A stretch of 64,000 nucleotides of DNA from Spongiihabitans sp963422685 (GTDB lineage Bacteria; Pseudomonadota; Gammaproteobacteria; Arenicellales; Poriferihabitantaceae). Of the stretch, positions 1 through 8,205 are shown one piece after another. The notes under the pieces are model-generated. The model saw only the letters and a program-made list of their open reading frames with translations. It was not told where the DNA came from and did no database searches. Position numbers and translations under genes: made by a program. The stretch covers positions 1,860,001 through 1,924,000 of the forward strand of contig OY730442.1 of NCBI GenBank assembly GCA_963422685.1, given 5' to 3'. Numbering within the stretch: the stretch's first letter is position 1; each line of letters begins with the position of its first letter.

Positions 1-129
1 GCGCTCAACGTGCATTGGTATGAAGCAGACCATGCCTTCGCAAACCCCACCAGCGCCAGATACGACGCCGATGACGCGGCGCTTGCTTGGCAGCGAACGA
101 CGCAATTTTTCAGGGAGAATCTGGGATGA
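1..129 (+). CDS. dienelactone hydrolase family protein, C-terminal fragment
   Basis: An open frame enters from the left edge and stops at TGA 127-129, giving the last 42 residues of a protein. The segment contains a DHAFANP stretch. In the dienelactone hydrolase family of alpha/beta hydrolases the His of such a (G/D)HAF motif, just before the C-terminal helix, completes the Cys-Asp-His triad, so residue 11 of the fragment is the probable catalytic His. These cytoplasmic enzymes open lactone rings such as dienelactone, although many members have unknown substrates. The nucleophile and most of the fold lie outside the window, so the substrate cannot be judged. Seventeen bases separate it from the next gene on the same strand. 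Confidence 0.75.
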   Translation, partial: ALNVHWYEADHAFANPTSARYDADDAALAWQRTTQFFRENLG

Positions 130-145
130 TCAATATTGATGCGCG

Positions 146-1747
146 GTGTTGTTTGAACGGTTTTTAAAAACGCAGCCTGGTTCATGGGCGCTGAATATGA
201 CCGCACCACCCGGGCAAGGTACACAACAATCAGATGACAGGATTTTGCAGGGAAATCTCTACACCTCCGGGCAACTCAGAAAAATTGATCAAATGGCCAT
301 TGATCAATATGGTTTCACCGGCCTGCAACTGATGAATGCCGCTGGAGCGGCTGCATTTTCACAGATAATGCAGCACTGCCAGCAGGTTGAACCCCTGGTG
401 GTGTTGTGTGGGTCAGGAAACAATGGCGGGGATGGCTATGTGGTGGCTGACCTTGCCCGATCCAAAGGCCTGGATGTGGTGGTGGTTTCCGCCGCCAGCC
501 CGACCAGCAAAGCGGCAACCCAGGCTTGTCAGAACTTTATGGATAATGGCGGCCGGGTCAGCAACCGCCACAGCACTCATTTTGAGGCGATTCGGGGTGC
601 GGGGCTTGTGGTGGACGCGCTGTTCGGGATTGGACTGAATCGTCCGCCGATGGGCGCGTATGCCGCATTGATACGCACCGCAAATCAATGCAATGCCCCT
701 GTGGTTTCGCTGGATATTGCGTCTGGATTAAACAGCGATACCGGCCTGGCCTATGACCCGTGCATCAACGCTGCGATCACGATCACGTTTATCGGCCGGA
801 AACTGGGGCTGTATTGTGCAGCAGGAAAAAACTATCGGGGACAGGTGATACTGGAAAATCTGAACCTCCCCGAGGCGTTGTTACAAAGGGTAACGCCAAT
901 TGCCCGGCTTGTGCAGCCACCGGCGCATCTGCCCGCTAAACTTGTACGGAAACGGGACAGCCATAAAGGGGATTATGGAAAATTGGTGGTCGCTGGCGGC
1001 GAAGCCGGGATGCTGGGCGCATCGCTATTGTGCGGCCGGGCCGCCTTGCGCTGCGGGAGCGGGTTGGTCACGGTATTGAGTACCATGCAGCATCTGGACG
1101 TGCCGGCGCTGTATTGTGCGGAATTGATGAGCCAGTGTATGGAAAACATGGACAGCACCACGCGAATTTGTAAAGACAGCGATGTGCTGATTCTGGGGCC
1201 CGGGCTTGGGCAAAGCCCATGGAGCAAAAAAGTCTTTGATACCTTGATGGCATTTGCAAAACCCATGGTGGTTGATGCAGATGGATTGAATTTACTTTCT
1301 GCTGCCCGCACCGGGACCGGGGGCGATGCGAGGCGTGACGATTGGGTGCTTACCCCGCACCCCGGAGAGGCCGCGAGGCTGCTTGGAACCACCATCACGC
1401 ATATCCAGAACCACAGACTTGACGCGGCCAATGCGATTTGTGAAAAATACGGCGGCGTGTGTGTGTTGAAAGGCATGGGCACCGTGATTGCAGAGCGGGC
1501 AGGGGCCGTAAAAATCTGTGACGGCGGCAATCCGGGTATGGCCACGGCGGGGATGGGAGACGTGCTGTCGGGTATTGTCGGCTCGCTTATGGGGCAGGGT
1601 CTTGCGCCGTTTGAAGCGGCTGAAGCGGGAGTATGGCTGCATGCACAATGCGCCGATAAAACCGCGCAGCAGATGGGCATGGCCAGCTTGCTGGCCGGTG
1701 ATGTAATCGACGCATTGCCCGCAGTATTGACTTCGATTAATTGCTGA
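146..1747 (+). CDS. nnr: bifunctional NAD(P)H-hydrate epimerase / ADP-dependent dehydratase
   Basis: Repairs damaged NADHX and NADPHX in the cytoplasm: the N-terminal YjeF_N half epimerises the R and S hydrates and the C-terminal carbohydrate-kinase-like half dehydrates the S form using ADP. The N half shows GNNGGDGY at about residues 91-98. The C half shows SHKGDYGKLVVAGG, TPHPGEAARLL and the GMGDVLSG loop expected of the dehydratase. The full frame is 533 residues from a GTG at 146; an ATG at 197 (codon 18) would give 516, closer to the 515 of E. coli Nnr and just as plausible. It heads the conserved nnr-tsaE-amidase-mutL-miaA-hfq-hflX order. A 176-bp gap without a recognisable gene separates it from tsaE. 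Confidence 0.95.
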   Translation: MLFERFLKTQPGSWALNMTAPPGQGTQQSDDRILQGNLYTSGQLRKIDQMAIDQYGFTGLQLMNAAGAAAFSQIMQHCQQVEPLVVLCGSGNNGGDGYVVADLARSKGLDVVVVSAASPTSKAATQACQNFMDNGGRVSNRHSTHFEAIRGAGLVVDALFGIGLNRPPMGAYAALIRTANQCNAPVVSLDIASGLNSDTGLAYDPCINAAITITFIGRKLGLYCAAGKNYRGQVILENLNLPEALLQRVTPIARLVQPPAHLPAKLVRKRDSHKGDYGKLVVAGGEAGMLGASLLCGRAALRCGSGLVTVLSTMQHLDVPALYCAELMSQCMENMDSTTRICKDSDVLILGPGLGQSPWSKKVFDTLMAFAKPMVVDADGLNLLSAARTGTGGDARRDDWVLTPHPGEAARLLGTTITHIQNHRLDAANAICEKYGGVCVLKGMGTVIAERAGAVKICDGGNPGMATAGMGDVLSGIVGSLMGQGLAPFEAAEAGVWLHAQCADKTAQQMGMASLLAGDVIDALPAVLTSINC

Positions 1748-1923
1748 CTGCCCCGGAGTGCAGGCTGAGCTGTATTTCCCGGGCGGTGGAAGCGCTGGAT
1801 GACTGTCTGCCAACCGTGACGGTTATTCCTGCGTGGTACTATCGGTTTGAAATCTCATGTAATTTTGGTGAAATACATACCCCGAAAGATTTATTGACTC
1901 CTGACCATTAACCGTATCGCGCC

Positions 1924-2355
1924 ATGTACAGCATCCAGGTTCCCGATGAAACCGCAATGCTGAATCTGGGTCGTTCCTGGGCAGGTAAAATCCCGGATGG
2001 CAGCGTTATTTTTTTTGCCGGGGAGCTGGGCGCCGGCAAAACCACCCTGATCACAGGGCTGCTTTGGGGATTTGGCTTTGATGGAATGGTAACCAGCCCC
2101 ACCTATACCCTGGTTGAGCCCTATACCGTGAATCAAAGATCGATATATCATTTCGATTTATATCGATTGAAATCTGCCGGAGAACTGGAAATGATTGGCG
2201 TGCGCGACATGATCGGGCCAGATACCATCAGCCTGATTGAATGGCCGGACCGCGGTGCGGGCCTGTTGCCGACCGCAGATTGTAAAATCCAAATTGAATA
2301 CTTGCGGTCCGGGCGCAAAGTAAATATTGTGCCGGGGCGCATGAGTAAATATTGA
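1924..2355 (+). CDS. tsaE: tRNA threonylcarbamoyladenosine biosynthesis ATPase TsaE
   Basis: Small P-loop ATPase (143 residues, usual family size) that works with TsaB and TsaD to place threonylcarbamoyl on A37 of ANN-decoding tRNAs. The Walker A GELGAGKT is at residues 33-40. The TSPTYTLVEPY stretch and a HFDLYRL segment follow, both characteristic of YjeE/TsaE. A LIEWPDRGAGLLP segment corresponds to the conserved EWP(E/D)R motif. It is followed after 18 bases by the amidase gene, the same neighbour as in E. coli, so the two are probably cotranscribed. Confidence 0.95.
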   Translation: MYSIQVPDETAMLNLGRSWAGKIPDGSVIFFAGELGAGKTTLITGLLWGFGFDGMVTSPTYTLVEPYTVNQRSIYHFDLYRLKSAGELEMIGVRDMIGPDTISLIEWPDRGAGLLPTADCKIQIEYLRSGRKVNIVPGRMSKY

Positions 2356-2373
2356 ACAGCCTATGGGTGATTT

Positions 2374-3552
2374 GTGAATAAGCGGTCTCCGGCATTGACT
2401 GCCGGGTTTGTCCTGTTTTGTGCGCTGTTATTCTGGTTGAAGCCGGTACAGGCGGCGGTAGTCAATGACATTCGGATGTGGCATGCGCCGGACCGCTCCC
2501 GCATCGTTTTTGATATGGACGCGGGCGCGAAATTTAACGTATTTACACTCCAGAAACCTGACCGGGTAGTGATTGATCTGGCCAGAACGAAATTGAAAGG
2601 GACGGTTCCGGCCCCAGGCACCACCGGGCAATTCATCAAACAAATTCGTCTGGGGTATCCAAAACCCGATACCATGCGCCTGGTTTTTGATGTAACCAAA
2701 CCGGTGCGTTATTTGATTCAGATGCTGGCACCGGTTGATAATTACCAGTATCGGCTGGTGGTTGACTACTACAATCAGGACACGGTCGCAGATGTGGTGC
2801 AGCCTGCCCGACCAGCCAAACCCGCATCGTCCGGAAAGCGCCGCAAGCCTGGCCAAAAGTTATTGGTGTTGATTGACCCCGGGCATGGTGGCGAAGACCC
2901 CGGTGCAAGTGGGCGCAGAACCCGGGAGAAGAATGTGGTGTTGCAAATTGCCAGGCGGCTAAAAGCGAAAATTGACCAGCAACCCGGTATGCAGGCAGTA
3001 CTAACCCGAACGGGTGACTATTACGTCGGCCTGCGCAAGCGCACCCGGATTGCGCGGGATCTTGAGGCGGATATTTTTGTTTCGATTCATGCGGATGCGT
3101 TCAAGAATAAATCTGCCCGGGGTGCGTCTGTCTATGCGTTGTCTCAAAGCGGGGCATCCAGTGAGACAGCGAGATGGCTGGCGGATAAGGAAAATTCCTC
3201 TGACTTGATTGGCGGCGTGAGTCTGGCGGATAAAGATGATACGCTGGTAGAAGTGCTGCTGGATTTGTCGATGACAAAAACCGTGAACGAAAGTATCAGC
3301 TTTGGTCGTGAAGTATTGGATGAACTGGGAAAAATAGGAAGAGTACACAGTAGGCGCGTGGAGCAGGCGGGATTTGCGGTGTTAAAATCCCCTGATATTC
3401 CGTCCATATTGATCGAGACGGCGTACATCACCAATCCACAGGAGGAAAAACTGTTGCGCAGTGCGGCGCATCAGAAGCGAATAGCCAGCGCCGTGGTCGC
3501 CGGCATAAAACGTTATTTGGATAAAAACGGCGGTCTCTACGCCGTATATTGA
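2374..3552 (+). CDS. N-acetylmuramoyl-L-alanine amidase, AmiB/AmiC type
   Basis: Periplasmic zinc amidase that cuts the bond between N-acetylmuramic acid and the stem peptide during daughter-cell separation. The 392-residue product starts at GTG 2374. It has a signal peptide (hydrophobic core to about residue 27, ending PVQAA), an AMIN domain (about 28-130) for septal targeting, a basic linker, and an Amidase_3 domain (about 163-385). Zinc and catalytic residues are visible in DPGHGGEDPGA, the following REKNVV glutamate, SIHADAF and LIETAYITNP. There is no C-terminal LysM domain, which E. coli AmiB also lacks, whereas some pseudomonad homologues have one. It lies between tsaE and mutL as amiB does in E. 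coli. Confidence 0.93.
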   Translation: MNKRSPALTAGFVLFCALLFWLKPVQAAVVNDIRMWHAPDRSRIVFDMDAGAKFNVFTLQKPDRVVIDLARTKLKGTVPAPGTTGQFIKQIRLGYPKPDTMRLVFDVTKPVRYLIQMLAPVDNYQYRLVVDYYNQDTVADVVQPARPAKPASSGKRRKPGQKLLVLIDPGHGGEDPGASGRRTREKNVVLQIARRLKAKIDQQPGMQAVLTRTGDYYVGLRKRTRIARDLEADIFVSIHADAFKNKSARGASVYALSQSGASSETARWLADKENSSDLIGGVSLADKDDTLVEVLLDLSMTKTVNESISFGREVLDELGKIGRVHSRRVEQAGFAVLKSPDIPSILIETAYITNPQEEKLLRSAAHQKRIASAVVAGIKRYLDKNGGLYAVY

Positions 3553-3568
3553 TCTGCCGTGTGTTGAT

Positions 3569-5449
3569 ATGACCAATGGCGCCCATCTGCGGCCAAAGAT
3601 TACCCAGCTTGATGATAAATTAATCAACCAGATTGCGGCGGGCGAGGTGGTGGAAAGGCCGGCTTCGCTGCTTAAGGAATTGCTGGAAAACAGTATGGAT
3701 GCGGGCGCTGCCCGAATTGAAATTCAGGCAGAACGTGGTGGTCTGAAAAGGATATCGGTGCGGGACAATGGCTGTGGAATCCCTCGCGAACAGTTGTCAC
3801 TGGCATTGTCGAGGCATGCCACCAGCAAGCTCACCGCAATCGAAGATTTGTTTCGCGTCGCCACGCTGGGTTTCCGCGGAGAAGCGCTGCCGAGTATTGC
3901 GGCAGTTTCCCGACTGACACTGCAATCCAGAGTGGCCGAACAGGACAGCGGCTACGCGGTTACAGTCCAGGGTGGAAAGCTGATGTCGTCACCCAAACCC
4001 GTCCCTCACCCCCGGGGAACCAGCGTTGAAGTCGAAGACTTGTTTTATAACACCCCGGCGCGTCGGAAGTTTTTGCGCACAGAAAAAACCGAGCTGAATC
4101 ACTGCCATGGCGTTATTCGTAAAATTGCATTGAGCCATTTCCATGTGGAGATAAGTTTTGTTCACGACGGCAGACAGGTGTTTCATGTATTGCCGGCCGA
4201 TAATGCAATGCAAAAGGACAGGCGAATTGCCAGCATTTGTGGTCGGCCATTTGCCAGTCAATGCGTTTATTTTGAAGACGGCGTAGAAGTGATGGCATTA
4301 TCCGGCTGGATGGGCTTGCCGACATTTTCCCGCAGTCAACGGGATTTGCAGTATTTTTTTGTGAATGGCCGCCCGGTCAGCGACAACCTGATTGCTCATG
4401 CGGTTCGGCGCGCCTACAGCGATGTCCTTTATCATGGTCGACATCCGGCATTCGTCCTGTTCTTTTCCATTGAACCCGGTTTAGTAGATGTGAATGTGCA
4501 TCCGGCCAAGAGCGAAGTTCGCTTCAGGGAAAGCCGGTCGGTGCATGATTATATTTATCGCAGCCTGCATCGCGCCATCGCCGGCCTTACCCCGCACAGC
4601 AGTGAAGTTCCGCTGCCGACACCGGCCAATGCGGTACAGGCAAATATAGCGACCGGATTGAACCGCAAGGGTGGATATGGTTCGCTGCCCGCCCGGCAAA
4701 ATATAAAAATGCTGGTACAGGAACAGTTGCAGGCCTACCAGTCCATGATGGACAGTGGCGCCCGCCCGGGAAATCAACATATTGCCCGGGAAGAATCCCC
4801 GCTTGATGCCGCATCGGCTGAATTGGCGCATGTCCCGCATCATACCAGCCAGCACGACGGCAATATCCCGGTTTTGGGCTATGCCATTGCCCAGTTGAAA
4901 GGGGTGTACATACTGGCGGAAAACGCGACCGGGTTAATCCTGGTGGACATGCACGCGGCCCATGAAAGAATTACCTATGAAACGCTTAAGCGGCAGATGG
5001 AAGAAAACCAGGTGAGCCGCCAGCCCTTGCTGGTGCCTTTGCAAATCAATGTGAGCACAACGGAAGCCAATGCCGCTGAATGGTTTAATCAGCGGTTTGA
5101 ATCGCTGGGGTTTGAAATTGATCGGTTGGGCGAGGAGAAAATAGTGGTTCGCTGCGTACCCGCATTATTGGTCAGGGCGGACCTCGATACGCTGGTCAGA
5201 GATGTATTGGCGGATTTGATTGCACACGGAAGCAGTGATCGCATTGTCGATGCCCAACATGAAATCCTGTCCAGCGTGGCTTGCCACGGCTCGGTGCGGG
5301 CCAACCGAAAACTCGAAATCGAAGAAATGAATGCACTATTGCGACAGATGGAGCAAGTCGAACGTTCCGGCCAGTGTAACCACGGTCGCCCCACCTGGAT
5401 GAGTGTTTCTCTGGACGAAATTGACAAGTGGTTCATGCGTGGACGCTAA
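3569..5449 (+). CDS. mutL: DNA mismatch repair protein MutL (endonuclease type)
   Basis: Couples mismatch recognition by MutS to strand incision and excision. The 626-residue product has the GHKL ATPase N terminus: LLENSMDAGA, DNGCGI, GFRGEALPSIAAV. A variable linker runs over about residues 330-430, followed by the dimerisation domain. The C-terminal domain contains a match to the metal-binding endonuclease motif DQHA(X)2E(X)4E, with Met in place of Gln (DMHAAHERITYE). It also has ACHGSVRA and a CNHGRPT motif, so it should nick DNA itself. E. coli MutL lacks these and depends on MutH. The miaA frame overlaps its 3' end. Confidence 0.97.
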   Translation: MTNGAHLRPKITQLDDKLINQIAAGEVVERPASLLKELLENSMDAGAARIEIQAERGGLKRISVRDNGCGIPREQLSLALSRHATSKLTAIEDLFRVATLGFRGEALPSIAAVSRLTLQSRVAEQDSGYAVTVQGGKLMSSPKPVPHPRGTSVEVEDLFYNTPARRKFLRTEKTELNHCHGVIRKIALSHFHVEISFVHDGRQVFHVLPADNAMQKDRRIASICGRPFASQCVYFEDGVEVMALSGWMGLPTFSRSQRDLQYFFVNGRPVSDNLIAHAVRRAYSDVLYHGRHPAFVLFFSIEPGLVDVNVHPAKSEVRFRESRSVHDYIYRSLHRAIAGLTPHSSEVPLPTPANAVQANIATGLNRKGGYGSLPARQNIKMLVQEQLQAYQSMMDSGARPGNQHIAREESPLDAASAELAHVPHHTSQHDGNIPVLGYAIAQLKGVYILAENATGLILVDMHAAHERITYETLKRQMEENQVSRQPLLVPLQINVSTTEANAAEWFNQRFESLGFEIDRLGEEKIVVRCVPALLVRADLDTLVRDVLADLIAHGSSDRIVDAQHEILSSVACHGSVRANRKLEIEEMNALLRQMEQVERSGQCNHGRPTWMSVSLDEIDKWFMRGR

Positions 5450-6425
5450 TCCTCGGCCTCACAGGGAATCAGGCAAGCTGTCGGAGCATCAGCCCGGGGT
5501 GGTTTTTCTGATGGGGCCGACCGCATCGGGGAAAACCCGGTGCGCATGCAGAATATATGATGAATTTCGCTGCGAATTGATCAGCGTGGATGCGGCCCAG
5601 GTTTATCGAAATATGAATATCGGCACGGCCAAGCCGGACCAGGCATTTTTGCATCGCTATCCCCATCACTTGATTGATATACGGCACATGGATGAAAAAT
5701 ATTCGGCGGCCGCGTTTTGTGCGGATGCGTCTGGTCTGATTGCTGAAATTCATCAAAGAGGCAATACGCCGGTATTGGTCGGTGGCACCATGTTCTATTT
5801 TTCCGCCCTCGAGAACGGGCTGTCAAACCTGCCATCCGCCGATATGAATTTGCGCTCGGTGATCGATATGGAAATCAGGGAAAAAGGAATCAGCGCACTG
5901 TATCAGGAATTATCCGATGTTGACCCCCGGTCTGCTCGGCGAATTTCACCATTCGACTCGCAGCGGATTCAGCGCGCTGTCGAATTGTATCGATTAACGC
6001 GTGTCCCGCCTTCCGAATTGATGACTCGATCAAACATGCCCGCACTGACTAACCCGATTATTAAAATTGCCCTGTTTACCAGCGATAGAAAAACTCTGCA
6101 CCGACAAATCGAACATCGCTTCATGCAGATGCTGGAAGCGGGGTTGATAAACGAAGTAAAAGCCATCATTCGGGACCAGGATAATCCCCGACAATTGACA
6201 TCAATGCGCGCCATTGGATACCGCCAGGTGCTGGAGTTTTTATACGATAAAGTGGATTATCAGAAAATGCTGGACAATGGCGCTGCGGCGACCCGACAAC
6301 TGGCCAAGCGCCAGCTAACCTGGATGCGGAATCAATCCAATCTGGTGTGGTTTGACCTCAGCCACGCCAGAGCCATTAATGCTCTTTTAGAGTATTTGCG
6401 AACCCAACCATTGTCAGAAAAATAG
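5439..6425 (+). CDS. miaA: tRNA dimethylallyltransferase
   Basis: Transfers a dimethylallyl group to N6 of A37 in tRNAs reading UNN codons, the first step to ms2i6A. The product shows the P-loop GPTASGKT, the DAAQVYRNMNIGTAKP substrate loop, and FDSQRIQRAVELYR. The frame is open from GTG 5403, but that would add 12 residues inside mutL. GTG 5439 gives 328 residues, nearer the usual 310-320, and overlaps mutL by 11 bp; neither start has a strong Shine-Dalgarno sequence. In E. coli, promoters inside miaA drive hfq, but here a deacetylase gene and a 473-bp gap intervene. Confidence 0.95.
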   Translation: MDANPRPHRESGKLSEHQPGVVFLMGPTASGKTRCACRIYDEFRCELISVDAAQVYRNMNIGTAKPDQAFLHRYPHHLIDIRHMDEKYSAAAFCADASGLIAEIHQRGNTPVLVGGTMFYFSALENGLSNLPSADMNLRSVIDMEIREKGISALYQELSDVDPRSARRISPFDSQRIQRAVELYRLTRVPPSELMTRSNMPALTNPIIKIALFTSDRKTLHRQIEHRFMQMLEAGLINEVKAIIRDQDNPRQLTSMRAIGYRQVLEFLYDKVDYQKMLDNGAAATRQLAKRQLTWMRNQSNLVWFDLSHARAINALLEYLRTQPLSEK

Positions 6426-6431
6426 CCATCC

Positions 6432-7427
6432 GTGAAAAGTAATCCCATCTCCGCCACCGTGGATTTTGCCGCGGATGGCGTACAACACGGTCATTTAAAG
6501 CAGCCGCACTCGGATGACCGCTCGGCATGGGGCGCCATAATGACGCCAGTCACCGTCATCCGCAATGGCGACGGGCCAACCGTGTTGATCACCGGCGCCA
6601 ATCATGGCGATGAATACGAAGGGCCGGTGGCGTTGCTGAATCTTGCCAATGAAATAAACCCGGAGGATGTGACCGGCCGCATAATCATGGTGCCGATGAT
6701 GAACTACCCGGCATTTTGTGCCGGCAGGCGAACCTCGCCCATCGACCATGGCAATATGAATCGTTCGTTTCCGGGCAGGCCGGATGGAACCGCCACGGAA
6801 AAAATGGCCGACTATTTCAATCGTTACCTGCTGCCCCTGGCAGATTTCGTGCTGGATATCCACGCAGGCGGCAAAACTCTGGATTTTGTTCCCTTTGCTG
6901 CGGCACACAGGCTGGATGACAAACCACAGCAAGGAAAATGCGCAGCCGCAATGCGTGCGTTTGCCGCCCCGTACAGCGTGATGCTGTTAGAATTGGATGC
7001 GGCTGCAATGTACGATACCGCCGCAGAAAAACAAGGCAGGATATTTGTTTCAACAGAAGTCGGCGGAGGCGGTTCAACCACGCCGACCACAAATGAAATA
7101 ACCCGATCAGGCGTGCGGAACTTCTGTATACATGCCGGTGCGCTCCGTGGTGAGCCGGTGGTGCGGCCAACCATAAATATCGATACAGCCGATGAGAACT
7201 GCTTTATTACGGCGGAATATGGCGGGTTGCTGGAACTGGCGCTGGAATTGGGCGCGCCGGTTGCGCAGGGACAACTGGTTGCGAAAATTCATAATATCGA
7301 ACGCACCGGGGTGGAGCCGGTGCGCCATCATGCACCGCTGTCTGGAATACTGGTCGGACGACATTTCCCGGGCCTGGTCCGCCCGGGAGATTGCGTTGCC
7401 CTGATTGGCATGATTATGCCGGATTGA
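6432..7427 (+). CDS. DoeB-type N-alpha-acetyl-L-2,4-diaminobutyrate deacetylase (aspartoacylase family)
   Basis: Zinc-dependent deacylase of the succinylglutamate desuccinylase/aspartoacylase family, 331 residues. Zn-binding GANHGDEYEGP (about residues 56-66) and the later DIHAGGKTLDF are visible. The sequence follows DoeB, which deacetylates N-alpha-acetyl-diaminobutyrate during ectoine breakdown: the opening NPISATVDFAADGVQHG, the TSPIDHGNMNRSFPG region and the C-terminal VRHHAPLSGILVGRHFPGLV all resemble it. No other ectoine catabolic gene (doeA, doeC, doeD) is in the window, so the substrate is an inference from family resemblance. It begins 6 bp after miaA and is inserted into the otherwise conserved miaA-hfq order. 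Confidence 0.82.
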   Translation: MKSNPISATVDFAADGVQHGHLKQPHSDDRSAWGAIMTPVTVIRNGDGPTVLITGANHGDEYEGPVALLNLANEINPEDVTGRIIMVPMMNYPAFCAGRRTSPIDHGNMNRSFPGRPDGTATEKMADYFNRYLLPLADFVLDIHAGGKTLDFVPFAAAHRLDDKPQQGKCAAAMRAFAAPYSVMLLELDAAAMYDTAAEKQGRIFVSTEVGGGGSTTPTTNEITRSGVRNFCIHAGALRGEPVVRPTINIDTADENCFITAEYGGLLELALELGAPVAQGQLVAKIHNIERTGVEPVRHHAPLSGILVGRHFPGLVRPGDCVALIGMIMPD

Positions 7428-7900
7428 TCATGGCTCAGGTTTATAGATGAAATATTTTAAACCCGAAACCATCTGACCTTAGAATCAATCTGGTTTTCAA
7501 AGTCATTGCGAGTGCACTCGCTGTTGCTCTTGCATCAAACTTGAAACAATAATCCCAAGGTTGGACAAGGGCCGATAAATTTGACTTTTTGGTAAAATAA
7601 TTCTCGAATAATGTGTTTAAAATCAGGCACAATTGATCGGTGGCTGAATCAGGATCATTCTCAGGAAGCAATTCATGTATGACTGGATTTGCGGTATTGG
7701 ATGATGAAATTAGGGGAGGCAAGACGGCGGTTTGAGGGGGATTGACGGCAGGACAGGTTATGGAGTGATTCGGGGATGGGGTTTATGTAAACCACGCATG
7801 AATTCCTGTATATCATCAATTGAGGATGGCCTGCTTCATGGCATCTACAGGCTAAAACGACAATACGTTAAAACTGTTTAAAAGAAAGAAGGTAATCAAC
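7428..7900. other. 473-bp intergenic region upstream of hfq
   Basis: No convincing gene. The DNA is visibly AT-richer than the flanks. It holds a perfect 14-bp palindrome (GCGAGTGCACTCGC, 7508-7521) and, just before hfq, an AAGAAGGT Shine-Dalgarno-like stretch ending near 7892. A 93-codon minus-strand frame (7441-7722) starts only with TTG, has no ribosome binding site and no recognisable similarity. The hfq promoter must lie here or upstream, but I cannot point to a good -35/-10 pair. Confidence 0.5.
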
Positions 7901-8179
7901 ATGGCACAATCAAGAGGAATAGCTTTACAGGATCCATTTTTAAATACCTTGAGAAAAGAGCGAATTCCAGTATCAATATTTTTGATAAATGGAATCAAGC
8001 TGCAAGGACAAGTCGAATCATTTGATCAGTTTGTAGTTTTACTGCGCAATACGGTGAACCAGATGATTTACAAGCATGCGATTTCCACAATCGTACCGGC
8101 CCGGGTGGTGCGTGTGGCATCCGAAGACGATGAAAACGACTTTAATTCTGACCCCTGGGGCAATCCAGGCAACGGCTGA
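7901..8179 (+). CDS. hfq: RNA chaperone Hfq
   Basis: Sm-like hexameric chaperone that pairs small RNAs with mRNAs. The 92-residue product carries Sm1 (LQDPFLNTLRKERIPVSIFL, proximal RNA site with Q8, F42-type and K56-type residues) and Sm2 ending YKHAISTIVPAR. The C-terminal tail (DDENDFNSDPWGN) is short and acidic, shorter than E. coli Hfq (102 residues) and like Pseudomonas (82). An AAGAAGG stretch precedes ATG 7901. The hflX gene follows on the same strand, as usual. Confidence 0.98.
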   Translation: MAQSRGIALQDPFLNTLRKERIPVSIFLINGIKLQGQVESFDQFVVLLRNTVNQMIYKHAISTIVPARVVRVASEDDENDFNSDPWGNPGNG

Positions 8180-8205
8180 ATTGTCGTGCGCTCCTCTTTT
8201 GCGGG

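Noticed and set aside
7441..7722. 93-codon minus-strand frame in the doeB-hfq gap
   Set aside because: Only a TTG start, no Shine-Dalgarno sequence, no recognised motif; AT-rich intergenic DNA can stay open by chance, although a decayed gene is not excluded.
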